From positions 1-64,000 of IMG/VR virus record IMGVR_UViG_3300025141_015211: a stretch of DNA of 64,000 nucleotides. The stretch is one strand, 5' to 3'. Under the pieces are notes generated by a model. It worked only from the letters and a program-made list of their open reading frames with translations. It ran no database searches and was not told where the DNA came from. Source of the DNA: a virus. The first letter of the stretch is position 1, and each line of letters starts with the position of its first letter. Of the stretch, positions 1-7,583 are shown piece by piece. Both the position numbers and the translations under genes were made by a program.

Positions 1-27
1 GAAGGCCTGTCCGCCTCAATGGGCTGA
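1..27 (+). CDS. 3' end of an upstream gene (partial)
   Basis: The first 27 bases read as an open frame ending in TGA (residues EGLSASMG). Only eight codons are visible, so no function can be given. The stop is followed by a 28-nt gap with a G-rich ribosome-binding stretch for the next gene. It may equally be chance reading. Confidence 0.35.
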   Translation, partial: EGLSASMG

Positions 28-55
28 TAACGGAAACACTCTCTGGGGGGTTAAT

Positions 56-469
56 ATGAATATGTTAAAAAACAAAAGCGGGACTACAATTAAAGATGTC
101 TATGACAAGATGGACGGCGGTATGCAACATGCACTAAGCACAATAACAAAGAGAGTGCACTGTTGGCATGGTGATCCAAACAAAGAGAGACCCGTGCCCA
201 CAGGGAAGTGGATAACGTACTTCAGGACAAAAGAAGACTGGAAAAAATACAAAAAACAAGCAGGGATTACAAAACGAAAAGACGGAATCCTTACAAAAAA
301 GCAGCAAAGCAAGATTAAAAGTGAATGGGGAAACGTTCAGTTCTACCCTTTAAGCGACAACGGTGTTCAATACATTGTTGCCATGCAATTTAAAAATTAC
401 AAAACTCCGGCCAAGACTCAGCCCATTACGCCGAAGAACAGGGACGGGTCCGTCAATAAGGTTGACTAA
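56..469 (+). CDS. hypothetical protein, 137 aa, next to tail fibre
   Basis: The start is ATG at 56 behind a run of six G that serves as ribosome-binding site. The protein is basic and lysine-rich, with no signal peptide or membrane segment and no motif I recognise. It contains aromatic/charged stretches such as GKWITYFRTKEDWKKYKKQ and ends in a proline/lysine tail. It sits 36 nt upstream of the tail-fibre gene in the same direction, so a virion or tail-assembly role is possible, but this rests only on position. Confidence 0.7.
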   Translation: MNMLKNKSGTTIKDVYDKMDGGMQHALSTITKRVHCWHGDPNKERPVPTGKWITYFRTKEDWKKYKKQAGITKRKDGILTKKQQSKIKSEWGNVQFYPLSDNGVQYIVAMQFKNYKTPAKTQPITPKNRDGSVNKVD

Positions 470-505
470 GCAGCAAGGCCATCGATATTTACTCATGGAG
501 GGCTT

Positions 506-2392
506 ATGCCTATTAAAAACTTTGGAGCAGGAACCCCTAGATTTAATGAAGGGATAGTCATTACAGGGTCAGATGTGTCCGCACTACAGGTGTATCAGGA
601 TGCATCAAGCGTTTATGCAGCTGTAATTGATAACGATGCAGGTTCTGCAGGTCATGGTTTGAAAGTGACAACGGACGGAACAGGCACAGGGACAAATATT
701 CTTGACCTAGAAGCTGGTTCAACAACTGTATTTAAAGTACGAGGTGATGGAAGAGTTGGGATAGGTGTTGATACACCTGGTTCTACACTTTCTGTCGATG
801 ATGAAATAGCTGTAGGAGAAAAACTAGTTCACAGGGGTGATCCAAACACTTACTTGCAATTTCCTTCAAATGATAACATAACGTTTGCCGCTGGGGGGAG
901 CGAAGAGCTGAAAATAGCAAGTGATGCGATACTGGTTAAACAATACATTAAGCATGACGGTGATGAAGATACACTCATCAATTTTGCTGATGATAAGATA
1001 ATCCTTAAAGCCGGCAACATAGCGATGGTTACTGCGGAGCAAAAGGACTCTGCCCCTCACGAAGTCACTATTAATGATGGAAGTAACAATATTGATTTGG
1101 TTGTTAAGGGTAATGGTTCCGGTGCAGGCAACCCCGGCATGAAGTTTGATGCATCCACAAACAGACTAGGCATTAATGGAGTAGGCACACCCGATGAAGC
1201 ATTGCATGTCTGGGGCAATATTAAAGTCGATGGAACAGAGCCGACAATTGTTTTTAATGAAAGTGGGGCTGATAGAGCTGTTATTGGTGTGAACTCTTCG
1301 GACAATATTTTGATTGAAAACAAGACAATGAATAAGCATATTGTTTTCAAAGTCAACGATCAGGGAGTAGTCAGGGAAGGTTTGCGATTGGATGGTGCAG
1401 TTGCCGAAGTCGTCGTCAACCAGAGTGCAGAGTCTTTGGTTGACTTCCGAGTAGAATCTGATAACAAGACGCATGCCCTATTTGTTGACGGAAGCAGCGA
1501 AAAGGTCTTTGTTCTTTCAGGAAGTGGTGTCACTGGGGGCGACGGGCTTGATGTAAACTTCTTTGTGTCTGGATCAACAAATTCAAAAGGCACTGCAACG
1601 GCAGGCACTGCTGTCTTTGGAGGAGACACAGCTGTATCTGGTAATTTATATGTAGTAGATACGGGAGGACTATACGCAGACAAAATAAGAAGATACTCAG
1701 ATAGTGACAACACTACTAAAATACTTCTTAATGATGAACTACTTAAATTTTATGCTGGACATTCATCAAATGATATTGTACGCATTGGTGAGACAAACTA
1801 TGGTGATGATAACAACTTCTGGGTGTCTGGGTCAATAGGATCAAAAGGCACAGCAACAAGAGGTGTTGCAGTGTTTGGAGGAGACTTAATTGTTAGCGGC
1901 GGTCTCGACGTTGACGGTATGACACTTGTTGTAGACGAATCTACAAATATGGTAGGTGTAGGCACGGGATCGCCTAAAACTATATTAGATGTACATCACA
2001 ATCCTACTTCGCTATCCAACGACACGGGAGGTGGAGAAGTGGTAACTTTTGGTACAGGAAACTTAACAGCAGGTAAATTATACTTTCTCAATAGCAGCGG
2101 TGCTTGGACAGAGACAGACGCAGATTCAATCACTACGAGTGATGGTTTGCTGGGTATTGCACTCGGTGCCGCTCCTTCAGATGGTGTTCTATTGCGCGGC
2201 TTCTTTGATGCCACTACATACCTTTCTAACTTTGTATCAGGGCTACCTGTATACCTTTCCACAACTGCAGCTTCCATGGATACAACAGCGCCTTCTGGGG
2301 CATCAGACATAGTAAGGTGTGTCGGGTACTGCACAAATACGGCAAATGTTATATATTTTAACCCAGAATCGACTACACTGGAATTATCATAG
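506..2392 (+). CDS. tail fibre-like structural protein, 628 aa
   Basis: A long Gly/Ser/Thr/Asp-rich, beta-prone protein typical of phage fibres, preceded by GGAGG and an ATG at 506. Short units of the type VSG..SKGTAT.G.AVFGGD..VSG occur twice (about residues 351-383 and 437-469). Other stretches (GRVGIGVDTPGSTLSV, NRLGINGVGTPDEALHV, MVGVGTGSPKTILDV) are variants of the LGIG...P...L.V repeat found in many fibre and adhesin shafts. No signal peptide. The next gene begins on the base after the stop codon, so the two are co-translated and probably act in the same appendage. It is likely a receptor-binding or shaft component; the exact position in the virion cannot be read from sequence. Confidence 0.8.
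   Translation: MPIKNFGAGTPRFNEGIVITGSDVSALQVYQDASSVYAAVIDNDAGSAGHGLKVTTDGTGTGTNILDLEAGSTTVFKVRGDGRVGIGVDTPGSTLSVDDEIAVGEKLVHRGDPNTYLQFPSNDNITFAAGGSEELKIASDAILVKQYIKHDGDEDTLINFADDKIILKAGNIAMVTAEQKDSAPHEVTINDGSNNIDLVVKGNGSGAGNPGMKFDASTNRLGINGVGTPDEALHVWGNIKVDGTEPTIVFNESGADRAVIGVNSSDNILIENKTMNKHIVFKVNDQGVVREGLRLDGAVAEVVVNQSAESLVDFRVESDNKTHALFVDGSSEKVFVLSGSGVTGGDGLDVNFFVSGSTNSKGTATAGTAVFGGDTAVSGNLYVVDTGGLYADKIRRYSDSDNTTKILLNDELLKFYAGHSSNDIVRIGETNYGDDNNFWVSGSIGSKGTATRGVAVFGGDLIVSGGLDVDGMTLVVDESTNMVGVGTGSPKTILDVHHNPTSLSNDTGGGEVVTFGTGNLTAGKLYFLNSSGAWTETDADSITTSDGLLGIALGAAPSDGVLLRGFFDATTYLSNFVSGLPVYLSTTAASMDTTAPSGASDIVRCVGYCTNTANVIYFNPESTTLELS
1556..1912 (+). repeat. two diverged ~33-residue repeats in the tail fibre
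   Basis: Coding repeats at 1556-1654 and 1814-1912, 258 nt apart. Both encode F(F/W)VSGS followed by SKGTAT, a residue, G, then AVFGGD and VSG. They differ at many third positions, so they are old duplications held by selection on the protein and not a recent DNA duplication. They could recombine with similar units in other fibres. Confidence 0.75.
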
Positions 2393-3553
2393 ATGGGTAT
2401 TGATAAAATTAATAGCATTGCTGTGTCGAGCATAGCAAAAGTATCAGGCAAAACAACATCACAGTTTTCAAAGATGGGTGGGCAAGATGTTTCTGTTGCA
2501 GCGGCAGGCGCTTCACGATTAGCAGCCGCAATGGATGACGCATATGTCTCTTGGGTTGATATTGTTGATGACGGAGATGCTTCAGTCTGGGAGACCAATA
2601 CTTACAAAGCCGGCGCCACTGGTGATACGTGGGATATGGTAGACATTGCTTACGGAAAAGACGGTAGCGGTGATCCGTTTTGGGTGACAGTTGCAGCAAA
2701 GAACAATCCAGAGATTCTCTATGACGACGACGGGGACATTACTGACGGTGTAAGGTGGGGTGAAATTAATCTCGGTAGTTCAATTCCTGGCAATCTAAAA
2801 CAGAAAACCGTTGTATGGGGAAATGATGTGTGGGTTAGCGCAGGTCTATTAACTTCTTCAAATAAATACATCTACAGATCAACAGACGGTTCAACATGGT
2901 CTGCCGTAGACATTAGCGGCGCAACTGATATCGGTAGTGTTTACTCAAGCGGTATCTACGCACTTACGAGTGATGGTGCAGGTAAGTGGTGGTTTGGAAT
3001 TGCAGGAAAGCTGTACTATTCTAGTGACAATGCTTCTTCTTGGTCGCTCCATGCAACATTTAGTGGTGAGACAATATATGACCTTGTTTACACTAATAAC
3101 ACACTTGTAGCACTTGTTAAGCACGGAGGAAACCCGCACCTTCGATCTGCAGCTTCATCAGACACAACAGACTTTAGCGACAAGACACAACTTCAAGACT
3201 CAAACGGAAACGGTCTCAACGGTAATAAAACAAAGCGGATGGCAGGTGGCGACGGACGAGTTGTCGTGATAGACACAGGACGATCGCTTGCAGCAGATGT
3301 TAACGGTAAAACAATAACAATTCAAGGGACTCGGCAAGACCTGCCTGATGAGGGTAACTTAAATTGCATTTGCACAGATGGGGACGGAAATTGGTGGACA
3401 GGAAGTGACGGTGGATCAACAGGACCAGATGGTGGAGATATTTGCAAGAGCACAGATAATGGTGCATCTTGGAGTAAAATAGCAGAAGGTATTAATGTTT
3501 CAGGCGATCGTAAAGTAGAAGGAATTGCTGTTGATGTCTACTTACCTGTATGA
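2393..3553 (+). CDS. Asp-box (BNR-type) beta-propeller protein, 386 aa, tail-associated
   Basis: Starts at ATG 2393 directly after the fibre stop. It carries several Asp-box motifs (S-x-D-x-G-x-x-W and variants): STDGSTWS, SSDNASSWS and STDNGASWS, plus a related region around GKDGSGDPFWV. Asp boxes mark beta-propeller folds such as sialidases and Vps10-like domains. No sialidase catalytic arginine cluster is obvious, so enzymatic activity is not claimed. Coupling to the fibre gene suggests a fibre tip, receptor-binding or glycan-binding protein. Other propeller proteins remain possible. Confidence 0.7.
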   Translation: MGIDKINSIAVSSIAKVSGKTTSQFSKMGGQDVSVAAAGASRLAAAMDDAYVSWVDIVDDGDASVWETNTYKAGATGDTWDMVDIAYGKDGSGDPFWVTVAAKNNPEILYDDDGDITDGVRWGEINLGSSIPGNLKQKTVVWGNDVWVSAGLLTSSNKYIYRSTDGSTWSAVDISGATDIGSVYSSGIYALTSDGAGKWWFGIAGKLYYSSDNASSWSLHATFSGETIYDLVYTNNTLVALVKHGGNPHLRSAASSDTTDFSDKTQLQDSNGNGLNGNKTKRMAGGDGRVVVIDTGRSLAADVNGKTITIQGTRQDLPDEGNLNCICTDGDGNWWTGSDGGSTGPDGGDICKSTDNGASWSKIAEGINVSGDRKVEGIAVDVYLPV

Positions 3554-3565
3554 CGTTTGTGTCTC

Positions 3566-3594
3566 GTGTACCTTACAAGGAAACATGTTAAGAT
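3566..3594 (+). promoter_or_regulatory. predicted promoter, GTGTAC / 17 nt / TAAGAT
   Basis: GTGTAC at 3566-3571, 17-nt spacer, TAAGAT at 3589-3594, with ACATG just before the -10 (extended -10 TGT). The flank TGTGTCTCGTGTA nearly repeats the promoter at 14444. The -10 ends six bases before ATG 3601, so the predicted transcript starts at or beside the start codon. Confidence 0.6.
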
Positions 3595-3600
3595 ATAAAC

Positions 3601-3774
3601 ATGATAGAAAAGATTAAAGAAGTAAAGGTCAAGGGTTATAGAAAGCAGCACACATTCTCTATAGAAAAGTCATCGCTTGCTGGTCACACGTTTGTAAGGC
3701 TTCTGAAAAACGGTAATGTTGTGCTTAACTGCACTGAAAGAGAATTTGAAAAGATGCGCAAACTCTTTCTATAA
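3601..3774 (+). CDS. small hypothetical protein, 57 aa
   Basis: ATG 3601 to TAA 3772-3774, sequence beginning MIEKIKEVKVKGYRKQHTF and ending REFEKMRKLFL. It is basic, with a short beta-prone middle and an amphipathic C-terminal helix. A predicted promoter stands immediately upstream and there is no Shine-Dalgarno sequence, so translation may be leaderless. It converges with the gene at 3769-4122, overlapping it by 6 nt. Function unknown. Confidence 0.55.
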   Translation: MIEKIKEVKVKGYRKQHTFSIEKSSLAGHTFVRLLKNGNVVLNCTEREFEKMRKLFL

Positions 3775-4122
3775 GCACACGTACTTAATCCACGCGTACG
3801 GTTTACGACTATCTAAGTAGTCAAGGTTAGTGTCATTGTTGTAAGCTTCTCGCTCGAACGGATTCTCGTAGTAAGCGTCTTGGCCATTTCTATATCTAAC
3901 CAGTCCCACAATGTGGAACAACCCATAAAGAACCCACTGGAATACGAAAAGCATTTCTAATTGTTGCCTATAGTGAATTGTCTCATGATTTTTGGTACGT
4001 TCGCTCATCAAGCCGCGACACCAAACAAACACACTGAAAGACAACGCATAAACATCAATCGGGACTATCTTTGAAAGCCAAACCGGCACCTTAGAGTTTT
4101 CAATAAAGATGGGAAATTTCAT
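3769..4122 (-). CDS. membrane-associated zincin-like protein, 117 aa
   Basis: Contains HETIH followed by YRQQLE, a hydrophobic stretch (MLFVFQWVLYGLFHIVGLV) and then NPFEREAY. HExxH with a downstream glutamate embedded in a short membrane segment is seen in a family of small putative metallopeptidases of bacteria and phages. Activity is not shown. It lies 3 nt downstream of the tagged gene 4126-4827 on the same strand. Hydrophobic residues also occur near the N-terminus, so one or two membrane passes are likely. Confidence 0.65.
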   Translation of the reverse strand: MKFPIFIENSKVPVWLSKIVPIDVYALSFSVFVWCRGLMSERTKNHETIHYRQQLEMLFVFQWVLYGLFHIVGLVRYRNGQDAYYENPFEREAYNNDTNLDYLDSRKPYAWIKYVCL

Positions 4123-4125
4123 AGG

Positions 4126-4827
4126 CTAGAAGCCTGCAAGCTTTCTAAAGCGTTCGTTTCTTGCTTCGATTCTTGAGGTCATTTCTCTTACTTCTTTAAG
4201 TTCTTTTTTATCTTCTTCTTCGTGGCTGTCGCAGTGTGTCTCTTCGATGTCAGCTTCTTCAAAATACGACAATATTTCATCGTCAACGTCATCTTCATAA
4301 ACGGGCAACGGGCGTGTTACTTCTGCGACACGTTCTTCAGGTTCTATTTCTATATCAACTTCTGCGTCAGGTCCTGACTCAGCTCCAACAGGTGTTACAC
4401 CATCTTGACCTTGAGCAGCAGCGCTTCTAGCAGACGGAATCTTTTTCGCAGCATTAACAACAGCAGTAGCTTCATCATCACTTAGTACAGGTAAAAGTTT
4501 GGCTGCTCCATAGAGTGGTGCGCCTGCAACGGTAGCGAGTACTCCGCATGCCTTGCTAAGCATGCCTATGTTGCTATCGGACCCTGTTTCTTTTGGGTCT
4601 ATTTGGCAGACTGTTTTCTTAAAAAAATCAGGAAGTGCGGTAAGAATAGAAGCAAGTTTTTGTCGACCGTCTTGTGATGACATCATATTCGTTAAAACAT
4701 TGATACCTGTGTCAACTAGGACTTGCTTGCCCACTTGTGCCATATTCTCATTCAACGCGTCTCTAACAACGAGTCGCAATTCTTCTTCTTGAATGATTTG
4801 ATTAAGTTTTTCTCTATCAATTTCCAT
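4126..4827 (-). CDS. CTS-like tagged protein with acidic C-terminal half, 233 aa
   Basis: I prefer the ATG at 4827 (MEIDREKLNQIIQEEELRL) over an in-frame ATG at 4860, because this places the basic/hydrophobic IIQEE tag at the N-terminus as in the other tagged proteins of the window. After the tag comes an alpha-helical, small-residue-rich middle (VLATVAGAPLYGAAKLLPV) and then a long Glu/Asp-rich low-complexity region. It looks like a head-associated or internal virion protein. Function unknown. A predicted promoter lies upstream at 4877-4905. Confidence 0.65.
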   Translation of the reverse strand: MEIDREKLNQIIQEEELRLVVRDALNENMAQVGKQVLVDTGINVLTNMMSSQDGRQKLASILTALPDFFKKTVCQIDPKETGSDSNIGMLSKACGVLATVAGAPLYGAAKLLPVLSDDEATAVVNAAKKIPSARSAAAQGQDGVTPVGAESGPDAEVDIEIEPEERVAEVTRPLPVYEDDVDDEILSYFEEADIEETHCDSHEEEDKKELKEVREMTSRIEARNERFRKLAGF

Positions 4828-4876
4828 TTTAATACCCAAAGAGTGGTTAAAGCATATCAATAATTATCACTCTAAT

Positions 4877-4905
4877 TTTGTATTTTAATGCAAACATGCT
4901 TACAC
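4877..4905 (-). promoter_or_regulatory. predicted promoter, GTGTAA / 17 nt / TACAAA
   Basis: On the minus strand GTGTAA (4905-4900), 17 nt, TACAAA (4882-4877). The -35 element and spacing match the other candidates in this window; the -10 is weaker. It would drive 4126-4827 and the gene behind it. Confidence 0.45.
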
Positions 4906-4925
4906 GCTTTGTATATTTATAGATC

Positions 4926-5252
4926 ATGGCAATTACAATAACAGACGCAGCTAAAAATAAAATAGAAGTAATTCTAAAAAAGCGTCAAACACCTTCTGCT
5001 TTTCTTAGGGTGGCAATCAAGGGCGGAGGTTGTTCAGGCTTTACTTATCACTATGATTTTGTAGACTCACCCGCAAAAAAAGACAAAGTTTTTGATTTTG
5101 GCAAAGTCAAAATATGTGTAGATATAAAATCGTACCTGTTCTTGAACGGTGTTGAAATAGACTATGAAGAATCAATGATGAGATCAGGTATCATATTAAA
5201 CAATCCCAATGCAAAAAGAGCTTGTGGTTGTGGTGAGTCTATTTCATTCTAA
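4926..5252 (+). CDS. A-type Fe-S cluster carrier (IscA/HesB family), 108 aa
   Basis: Full-length family member. The three conserved cysteines are present: C36 in GGGCSGF and C100/C102 in CGCGES at the C-terminus. A-type carriers bind Fe-S clusters or iron and hand them to apoproteins in the cytoplasm. A DinG/XPD-like helicase with four candidate cluster cysteines is encoded at 11184-12806 and is a plausible client; this is inference. No Shine-Dalgarno is seen; a TATATT lies eight bases before the ATG. Divergent from the gene at 4126-4827. Confidence 0.88.
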   Translation: MAITITDAAKNKIEVILKKRQTPSAFLRVAIKGGGCSGFTYHYDFVDSPAKKDKVFDFGKVKICVDIKSYLFLNGVEIDYEESMMRSGIILNNPNAKRACGCGESISF

Positions 5253-5280
5253 TGTAAATATTTATTGTTTTCATTATAAT
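5252..5280 (+). promoter_or_regulatory. predicted promoter, ATGTAA / 17 nt / TATAAT
   Basis: ATGTAA at 5252-5257, 17-nt spacer, perfect TATAAT at 5275-5280. The -10 ends seven bases before ATG 5288, predicting a leaderless or almost leaderless mRNA. It overlaps the end of the Fe-S carrier gene by one base. Confidence 0.6.
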
Positions 5281-5287
5281 TGTATAG

Positions 5288-5518
5288 ATGAAAATAGGTG
5301 ATCTAGTTAGATATCGTGGATGGAGTAAAAGTATAGGATCTGATCCACTTGCCCTAGTTGTGGCAGTACAGTCTGAGAACTCTGACTTTCACAAAAGAGT
5401 TAGGGTTATGTGGGTGGGTGAAGTAGTCCCAATCCAAGCTCAGGTGATTTCTACTACAGGTAGTAGATTTAGTAGTTGGTGTGCACCCAAATACTTCGAG
5501 ATAATCAGTGAATATTAA
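5288..5518 (+). CDS. small SH3-like GDLV protein, 76 aa
   Basis: Begins MKIGDLVRYRGW and continues with beta-strand segments ALVVAVQ, RVRVMWVGEV and a closing FEIISEY. The order (GDLV, strand, V/I-rich strand, W-containing strand, short last strand ending in acidic/hydrophobic residues) suggests a small SH3-like barrel. It is the first of about a dozen relatives in the window. No catalytic residues are visible. A promoter with TATAAT lies directly upstream. Confidence 0.75.
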   Translation: MKIGDLVRYRGWSKSIGSDPLALVVAVQSENSDFHKRVRVMWVGEVVPIQAQVISTTGSRFSSWCAPKYFEIISEY

Positions 5519-5519
5519 T

Positions 5520-5678
5520 ATGTTAGTAAGATTTCAAACAAATACAATACACCCAGATAAGTCTGTGGGAATAGTGATTAGTACAAACAATAAACAAAAA
5601 ATATGTAATGTACTAATGTGTAATGATATTATCACATGCGACTGGGAAGATTTAGAGAAGTTAAGTGAAGTACGGTAA
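5520..5678 (+). CDS. small hypothetical protein, 52 aa
   Basis: ATG at 5520 (MLVRFQTNTIHPDKSVGIVI) to TAA 5676-5678. The pattern VGIVIST...CNVLMCND..TCDWEDLEKL fits a shortened relative of the neighbouring GDLV proteins that lacks the N-terminal GDLV. It overlaps the next gene by 14 nt in another frame. Three cysteines. Confidence 0.5.
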   Translation: MLVRFQTNTIHPDKSVGIVISTNNKQKICNVLMCNDIITCDWEDLEKLSEVR

Positions 5679-5853
5679 GCTTGTTAGAATTAAAACAAAA
5701 GAAAAGACCTTCATCGATCGAATTGGACTAGTTCTAGATTCTATGGACATGAATACAGGTTATACTTGGTATGAAGTCATGATTGACAATGAAAGATACT
5801 GGTTTGATGAAATTGATTTAGAGGTGATTGATGAAGATCGGCGACCTGATTAG
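5665..5853 (+). CDS. small SH3-like protein, 62 aa
   Basis: GTG start at 5665 (MKYGKLVRIKTKEKTF). It has the layout G.LVRI, IGLVLDS, WYEVMID, YWFDEIDLEVI seen in the GDLV family. It overlaps both neighbours (14 nt before, 23 nt after), as expected for a run of co-translated small genes. Confidence 0.65.
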   Translation: MKYGKLVRIKTKEKTFIDRIGLVLDSMDMNTGYTWYEVMIDNERYWFDEIDLEVIDEDRRPD

Positions 5854-6031
5854 AGTAAAATATTATGAAAATAAAAATATAGTTGACTCATGGTACCATG
5901 GTGTCCTTGTTGAATCTGCAGAAGATAACAACCCATCATTTGATATGATGTGGTGTGCAGAAACAGAATCTTTACATGTGCTAAGAAAAGACAAAGATCT
6001 AATAGAAGTCTTGTGCAAATTAAAAGTATAA
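5831..6031 (+). CDS. small SH3-like GDLI protein, 66 aa
   Basis: ATG at 5831 is chosen (MKIGDLIRVKYYENKN), with GAGGTG four bases upstream; an in-frame TTG one codon earlier is less likely. Segments WYHGVLVES, FDMMWCA and DLIEVLCK follow the family order. Ends with KLKV. Confidence 0.7.
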   Translation: MKIGDLIRVKYYENKNIVDSWYHGVLVESAEDNNPSFDMMWCAETESLHVLRKDKDLIEVLCKLKV

Positions 6032-6080
6032 TAAAACTAAACACAGAAATAATAGTTATAAGTGTCGAAAAGGTTTAACA

Positions 6081-6506
6081 ATGAAAACATCTCGTTCAAA
6101 ATTACGATGCATTATAAAAGAAGAGATTCTTAAAGTGCATGAAGCAATTACTGATCTAAGTTTTAGTAGAGTGTCATCACCCACTTCTGACAACACAGTA
6201 AAAAAGAAAGACAAATCTAAAAAAGAAGCTGTACAAGGAATTACATCATCTGGTGCACACAAATATGCTCGTGCTTACTTGAGAAAAAAAGATAAAGACC
6301 CAGATTCATTGAACAATCACAGCCGTTTTAGAAATTTCTTATCAGACAATCTCAAAACTTACTGGCCAAGCACAGACATAGATGACATAGAAGAAGAAAT
6401 TGAAGACTGGCTTGATACGAATATCATTGATGCTGAACCTACTCAACCTAAAAAGAAAAAGTCGACTCGCAAAAAGAAGTCGAAAAAAACGCGTAAAAAG
6501 AAGTAA
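6081..6506 (+). CDS. CTS-like tagged protein with lysine-rich tail, 141 aa
   Basis: N-terminus MKTSRSKLRCIIKEEIL, a clear relative of the MKITRRQLRQIIKEE tag. The middle (residues about 55-115) is helical and polar and includes GAHKYARAYLRKKDKDPD. The C-terminus is an almost pure Lys/Arg/Ser/Thr tail, likely to bind nucleic acid. AAAGG lies eight bases before the ATG. A packaged, DNA-associated internal protein would fit both ends. No known enzyme motif. Confidence 0.7.
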   Translation: MKTSRSKLRCIIKEEILKVHEAITDLSFSRVSSPTSDNTVKKKDKSKKEAVQGITSSGAHKYARAYLRKKDKDPDSLNNHSRFRNFLSDNLKTYWPSTDIDDIEEEIEDWLDTNIIDAEPTQPKKKKSTRKKKSKKTRKKK

Positions 6507-6509
6507 CCA

Positions 6510-6836
6510 GTGTATGAGTATCGAGCTTACGTAAGAAAAGTTTACGATGGTGACACTGTCACAGTCGATATCGATCTTGGGTTTGATATAATCATTCACA
6601 AGCAAAAAATACGATTGCTTAGAATTAATGCACCCGAAGTGCGAGGCGAAGAAAGAGAATTGGGTCTCAAGTCTAGAGACGCCCTTCGTGAAAAAATATG
6701 CAATAAGTGGATAAAATTAAAGACACAGCAAGATAAAAAAGGCAAATACGGTAGGTGGCTTGGAGAACTCTGGATAGATGATGAATGTGTCAATGACTGG
6801 CTGTTAAAAGAAGGTTATGCTGAAGAGTACAAATAG
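6510..6836 (+). CDS. thermonuclease-like (staphylococcal nuclease family) protein, 108 aa
   Basis: GTG start at 6510. Contains VYDGDTVTVDID (catalytic Asp loop), LLRINAPEVRGEE (the Arg and the Glu of the SNase active site) and KYGRWLGELW (second Arg region). Length equals a bare SNase domain. There is no signal peptide, so it would act in the infected cell or inside the virion on DNA or RNA. It follows the tagged gene by 3 nt, suggesting co-translation. Confidence 0.85.
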   Translation: MYEYRAYVRKVYDGDTVTVDIDLGFDIIIHKQKIRLLRINAPEVRGEERELGLKSRDALREKICNKWIKLKTQQDKKGKYGRWLGELWIDDECVNDWLLKEGYAEEYK

Positions 6837-6880
6837 CCAACGTAGGTCATATTTATAATGTACCGCGCGGAGAACGCTAA

Positions 6881-7579
6881 ATGAGAATCACACATACCCG
6901 ACTAATGAAGTTTCTACGTGAAGCAATTGAGCTAAGCGATGACAGTAGAGAAAAAGCAATCGCTGCATTAAAACAGAGGCTTGAAGATGAAGGTGGCGCC
7001 ATGGGTTCTGAAGAAGCCAAAGAAACTGCACAAAATGCTGCAGGTGTCAAAATGGGTGACGAAGACTTTGAGGCACTGGCACAAGATGCTGACATTAAAA
7101 CACACAAGTCGGGTGATGTTGTAGATACAACAGGCCTTGCAGAAGGGAACAAAATGAAAATAACACGCAGACAATTAAGAAAGATTATCAAGGAAGAGTT
7201 AAGCAACACAGTTAACGAATCCATTGCTGATATGTCAGACATGGAGCGGCTGATCGGGGATTTAGCAGGAGAAGTAGCTGACAAATTTGGTGAAGCTATG
7301 GAGTCTCTCTGGGATGAAGACACCGCAATGATGCGTCAGCAAGGTTACACAGATAAATCGCAGTGGACCCGTCAAGTTGGTAGTGCAGAGATTCAGCTTG
7401 AGGAAACGATCCAGAACATGGTGACCCAAGCCATTAACGATATAGAAATGAGACTTCATGGTGGAGACTATTATGACAGTCGTGATGATGTGTCTTCGAT
7501 GGGTGGGCCCGACAGAGATAGTGACGGTGCACTTGACGCAGACGAGCTAAGAAGTATTGCTGATGATTTAGAAGGATAA
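6881..7579 (+). CDS. tagged protein with two targeting-type segments, 232 aa
   Basis: Starts MRITHTRLMKFLREAIEL. At 7154 there is an internal in-frame ATG followed by MKITRRQLRKIIKEEL and preceded by GAAGGGA, so a second start producing a 142-residue product is plausible. Between them lies an acidic helical stretch. The C-terminus (DRDSDGALDADELRSIADDLEG) matches an EF-hand-like calcium loop with D-x-D-x-D-G-x-L-D. Body function unknown; an internal virion protein is likely from the tag. Confidence 0.7.
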   Translation: MRITHTRLMKFLREAIELSDDSREKAIAALKQRLEDEGGAMGSEEAKETAQNAAGVKMGDEDFEALAQDADIKTHKSGDVVDTTGLAEGNKMKITRRQLRKIIKEELSNTVNESIADMSDMERLIGDLAGEVADKFGEAMESLWDEDTAMMRQQGYTDKSQWTRQVGSAEIQLEETIQNMVTQAINDIEMRLHGGDYYDSRDDVSSMGGPDRDSDGALDADELRSIADDLEG

Positions 7580-7583
7580 ACAA

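Noticed and set aside
1996-2598. 200-codon open frame on the minus strand across the fibre and Asp-box genes
   Set aside because: It is antisense to two well-supported genes with clear repeats and motifs, has no ribosome-binding site and no recognised domain.
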